Source: Candidatus Uhrbacteria bacterium RIFCSPLOWO2_02_FULL_48_12 | Lineage (GTDB): Bacteria; Patescibacteriota; Patescibacteriia; GWA2-46-9 | Reading direction: 5' to 3' | Assembly: GCA_001791425.1 (NCBI GenBank) | Contig: MGEP01000018.1 | Coordinates: forward strand, 171-7,688 | Length of the DNA stretch: 7,518 nt | In this document: piece by piece, positions 6,022-7,518 of the stretch | How positions within the stretch are numbered: position 1 is the first letter of the stretch | How the letters are laid out: every line of letters begins with the position of its first letter | Program-made: the position numbers and the translations under genes | The notes under the pieces: model-generated | The model's input: only the letters and a program-made list of their open reading frames with translations | Database searches by the model: none | Told to the model about the DNA's origin: nothing

Positions 6022-6636
6022 ATGAAATTCATCATCGGCTACAAATCATATATGACCCAAACCCACCGACCAGACGGCCGGGTGGTGCCGGTGACTGTGA
6101 TTAAAGCAGAGCCATGTGTGGTGACGCAGGTTAAAAAAGTTGACAAAGATGGTTATATTGCGTTTCAGGTCGGCAGCGGCGCAAAAAAAAGTGTGAATAA
6201 GCCGATGGCCGGTCACCTTAAAGCATTGGGTGCGATTAGACGATTGCGTGAATTTCGTCCGCGGGCAGGAGACAAGGCGCCGGACTATAAAGTGGGTGAC
6301 AAATTGGATATTTCACAATTCGCGGCCGGAGATAAAGTCAATGTTACTGGGCACTCAAAAGGCCGCGGTTTTCAGGGCGTGGTTAAACGTCATGGCTTTC
6401 ACGGCAGTCCAAAAACGCACGGGCACAAAGACCAGTTGCGCATGCCCGGTTCAATTGGCGCGACCGCTCCGCAGAGAGTCTTTAAGGGTATGAGAATGGC
6501 CGGTCATATGGGCAACGCGCGTTCCACTGTCAAGCATTTGGAAGTGGTGGATGTTAATTTAGAAAAAGGAGAATTAGCGCTGAAAGGGGCTGTTCCGGGA
6601 GCGCGCTGGGCACTTCTTTTGATACATCAATCATAA
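6022..6636 (+). CDS. rplC: 50S ribosomal protein L3
   Basis: L3 is an early-assembly 50S protein whose extended arm approaches the peptidyl transferase centre. The 204 residues compare with 209 in E. coli. Family hallmarks are VPVTVIKAEPCVVTQVKK near the N-terminus, SKGRGFQGVVKRHGF from 112, and PGSIG (142-146), which precedes VFKGMRMAGHMG. The region matching E. coli Gln150, the PrmB methylation target, is shorter by one residue, and that Gln is not obvious. The N-terminus reads MKFIIGYKSYMTQ where most bacteria have GKKxGMT, so it is divergent. The ATG at 6022 aligns with the family start; no Shine-Dalgarno sequence is present. rplD follows after 4 bases. Confidence 0.96.
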   Translation: MKFIIGYKSYMTQTHRPDGRVVPVTVIKAEPCVVTQVKKVDKDGYIAFQVGSGAKKSVNKPMAGHLKALGAIRRLREFRPRAGDKAPDYKVGDKLDISQFAAGDKVNVTGHSKGRGFQGVVKRHGFHGSPKTHGHKDQLRMPGSIGATAPQRVFKGMRMAGHMGNARSTVKHLEVVDVNLEKGELALKGAVPGARWALLLIHQS

Positions 6637-6640
6637 CATT

Positions 6641-7303
6641 ATGATTAAGATTAAAATTTACAATCAGAAAGGTGTTGAGGTTGGCGAAAAGGTGCTAAAC
6701 GAAAAAGTGTTTGGTTTAAAGCCGCAGCCGGTGCTGGTGGAGCAGGCGGTGGCGGCTGAACGCGCCAACGCTCGTCAGGTGCTCGCGCACACCAAAACAA
6801 AAGGCGAAGTGAGAGGCGGCGGTCGAAAGCCATGGAAGCAAAAGGGTACTGGTCGAGCCCGCCAAGGATCAATCAGGGCTCCGCAGTGGCGCGGCGGCGG
6901 CGTAGTATTTGGCCCGCGCAAGGATCGCAACTACGCGGTCAAGATTAACAAAAAAATGAAGCGGCTGGCCTTGCTGATGGCGCTTTCCGACAAAGCGGCC
7001 AATAACCGTTTGGTTGTTTTAGATAATTTGGAGGTTAGCGGTAAAACCAAAGAGTGGAAATCGCTTAGTCAGAATCTGTGGAAAGCTGTGGCTCCGACCC
7101 TAAAACAAGAGCCGACGACGCTCATTATTGCTCCGGCCGTCTCTTTGTCTCTTAGAAGGGCAATTCAAAATGTGCCAAGAGTAACAGCGCTGCGCTCAGA
7201 TAGTTTAAATGTTTCTTCTGTTTTGAAACATGCCTTCGCCCTCACCACCGTGACCGGGCTTGATTCTCTGGAGCATTGGCTGAGTGAAAATAAGAAATCT
7301 TGA
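6641..7303 (+). CDS. rplD: 50S ribosomal protein L4
   Basis: L4 is a 50S protein with a globular domain on the surface and a long loop reaching the exit tunnel constriction. In E. coli it also represses its own operon. The 220 residues are somewhat longer than the E. coli 201, and the last part is variable. The extended loop is unmistakable at about 51-92: TKTKGEVRGGGRKPWKQKG, then TGRARQGSIRAPQWRGGG and VVFGP. KMKRLALLMALSDKA follows. The ATG lies 4 bases after the rplC stop with no Shine-Dalgarno sequence, so coupling is likely. The TGA stop at 7301-7303 is followed directly by the TATG copy that flanks the MITE-like element. Confidence 0.96.
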   Translation: MIKIKIYNQKGVEVGEKVLNEKVFGLKPQPVLVEQAVAAERANARQVLAHTKTKGEVRGGGRKPWKQKGTGRARQGSIRAPQWRGGGVVFGPRKDRNYAVKINKKMKRLALLMALSDKAANNRLVVLDNLEVSGKTKEWKSLSQNLWKAVAPTLKQEPTTLIIAPAVSLSLRRAIQNVPRVTALRSDSLNVSSVLKHAFALTTVTGLDSLEHWLSENKKS

Positions 7304-7307
7304 TATG

Positions 7308-7450
7308 CCCCGTAATACAACATTCATAACCAAGATGTAATTATGCATGATTTACCACATTATCATTGTCAGTCCTGTCCAACAGGTATGACTTCTTTCT
7401 TAACTGGCAAACATCCCGAAATGTTTGCCCATGAATGTTGATATACGGGG
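7308..7450. mobile_element. Putative 143-bp MITE-like insertion between rplD and rplW
   Basis: The ends form 20-base inverted repeats, 7308-7327 (ccccgtaatacaacattcat) against 7431-7450, matching at 17 of 20 positions with one central 3-base mismatch. The outer ends are flush (CCCC...GGGG) and are flanked by TATG on both sides (7304-7307 and 7451-7454), like a 4-base target-site duplication. Removing the element and one TATG leaves the rplD stop one base before the rplW ATG, a normal spacing for this operon. The interior is AT-rich (about 39% GC for the element by hand count) and has a perfect 9-bp hairpin, ggcaaacat (7406-7414) with atgtttgcc (7421-7429), plus a smaller one at 7371-7393. No transposase is present. 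The alternative is a structured RNA leader of rplW that sequesters its start codon. Confidence 0.5.
7343..7441 (+). CDS. Possible 32-residue Cys/His-rich small protein
   Basis: The ATG at 7343 opens a 32-codon frame ending in TGA at 7439-7441, entirely inside the MITE-like element. It has Cys9 and Cys12 in an HxCxxC arrangement, then His24, His30 and a C-terminal HEC (Cys32). This is a C-x2-C-x11-H-x5-H-x-C spacing that could bind one zinc ion. It starts 2 bases after the stop of an 11-codon frame (7305-7340) that begins at the first TATG copy, so coupled re-initiation is conceivable. There is no Shine-Dalgarno sequence. Its third positions are AT-rich, unlike the neighbouring ribosomal genes, and its hairpin-forming bases overlap codons 22-29. 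It may be a chance frame in a structured element. Confidence 0.3.
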   Translation: MHDLPHYHCQSCPTGMTSFLTGKHPEMFAHEC

Positions 7451-7451
7451 T

Positions 7452-7518
7452 ATGGGCGTGTTCAAGAAAATTTTTAAATCTGACGATTTGGCAGAGACCC
7501 CTGCGGCGAAGGCGCCGG
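7452..7518 (+). CDS. rplW: 50S ribosomal protein L23, N-terminal part (3' end outside window)
   Basis: L23 is a 50S protein at the tunnel exit that docks trigger factor and SRP. Only 22 codons are visible: MGVFKKIFKSDDLAET followed by an Ala/Lys/Pro-rich stretch that runs off the window. The call rests mainly on position, since rplW follows rplD in nearly all S10 operons. It is supported by a start like the MGxFxKxFK with lysine/alanine-rich extension that I associate with CPR L23 proteins. The ATG at 7452 lies inside the TATG repeat flanking the MITE-like element; GTG at 7458 is a possible alternative start. No Shine-Dalgarno sequence is visible. Confidence 0.7.
   Translation, partial: MGVFKKIFKSDDLAETPAAKAP

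Noticed and set aside
5922..6104. 60-codon + strand frame upstream of and overlapping rplC
   Set aside because: It lies in the GC-rich hairpin region and overlaps the well-supported rplC start in another frame; the product is low-complexity, rich in Arg, Pro and Gly.

Overview
This window is a stretch of bacterial translation genes, all on the + strand. In order they are the 3' end of rpsG (S7), fusA (EF-G), an unrecognised secreted-type coiled-coil protein, tuf (EF-Tu), then the start of the S10 operon: rpsJ (S10), rplC (L3), rplD (L4) and the first codons of rplW (L23). It joins a str-type operon end to an S10 operon through tuf. Several things suggest a Candidate Phyla Radiation organism, perhaps of the Parcubacteria (Patescibacteria). 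Shine-Dalgarno sequences are mostly absent, L3 has an unusual N-terminus, a short lysine-rich rplW start is visible, and a GC-rich palindromic intergenic sequence resembles repeats I remember from such genomes. That assignment is inference, not proof.

Transcription appears to be split into three units. The rpsG-fusA unit ends at an intrinsic terminator (2437-2458). The coiled-coil gene (2562-3869) has its own promoter (TTGAAA, 17 bases, TGc TATAAT) and a 13-bp-stem terminator (3966-3995). The tuf gene has a strong promoter (TTGACA, 17 bases, TGg TATTAT), a structured leader of about 100 bases and the only clear Shine-Dalgarno sequence in the window. No promoter is evident between tuf and rpsJ, so rpsJ-rplC-rplD-rplW probably depends on read-through from tuf, past a weak terminator-like hairpin.

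The noncoding parts are the most interesting. (1) Between rplD and rplW lies a 143-base, AT-rich, MITE-like element (7308-7450). It has flush 20-base imperfect inverted ends (CCCCGTA...TACGGGG) and a 4-base direct repeat TATG on both sides that supplies the rplW start codon. It also contains a 32-codon Cys/His-rich small ORF. (2) The rpsJ-rplC gap (5867-6021) folds into a closed multi-branched structure with alternative pairings, one of which reaches the bases just before the rplC start codon. (3) The tuf leader has a hairpin near the predicted 5' end and a three-way-junction-like fold ending exactly at the Shine-Dalgarno sequence. (4) A cluster of GC-rich inverted repeats (4023-4146) sits upstream of the tuf promoter.

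The known genes work together in translation. EF-Tu delivers aminoacyl-tRNA, EF-G drives translocation, and S7, S10, L3, L4 and L23 are structural ribosomal proteins. The coiled-coil protein has no visible link to translation and looks exported.
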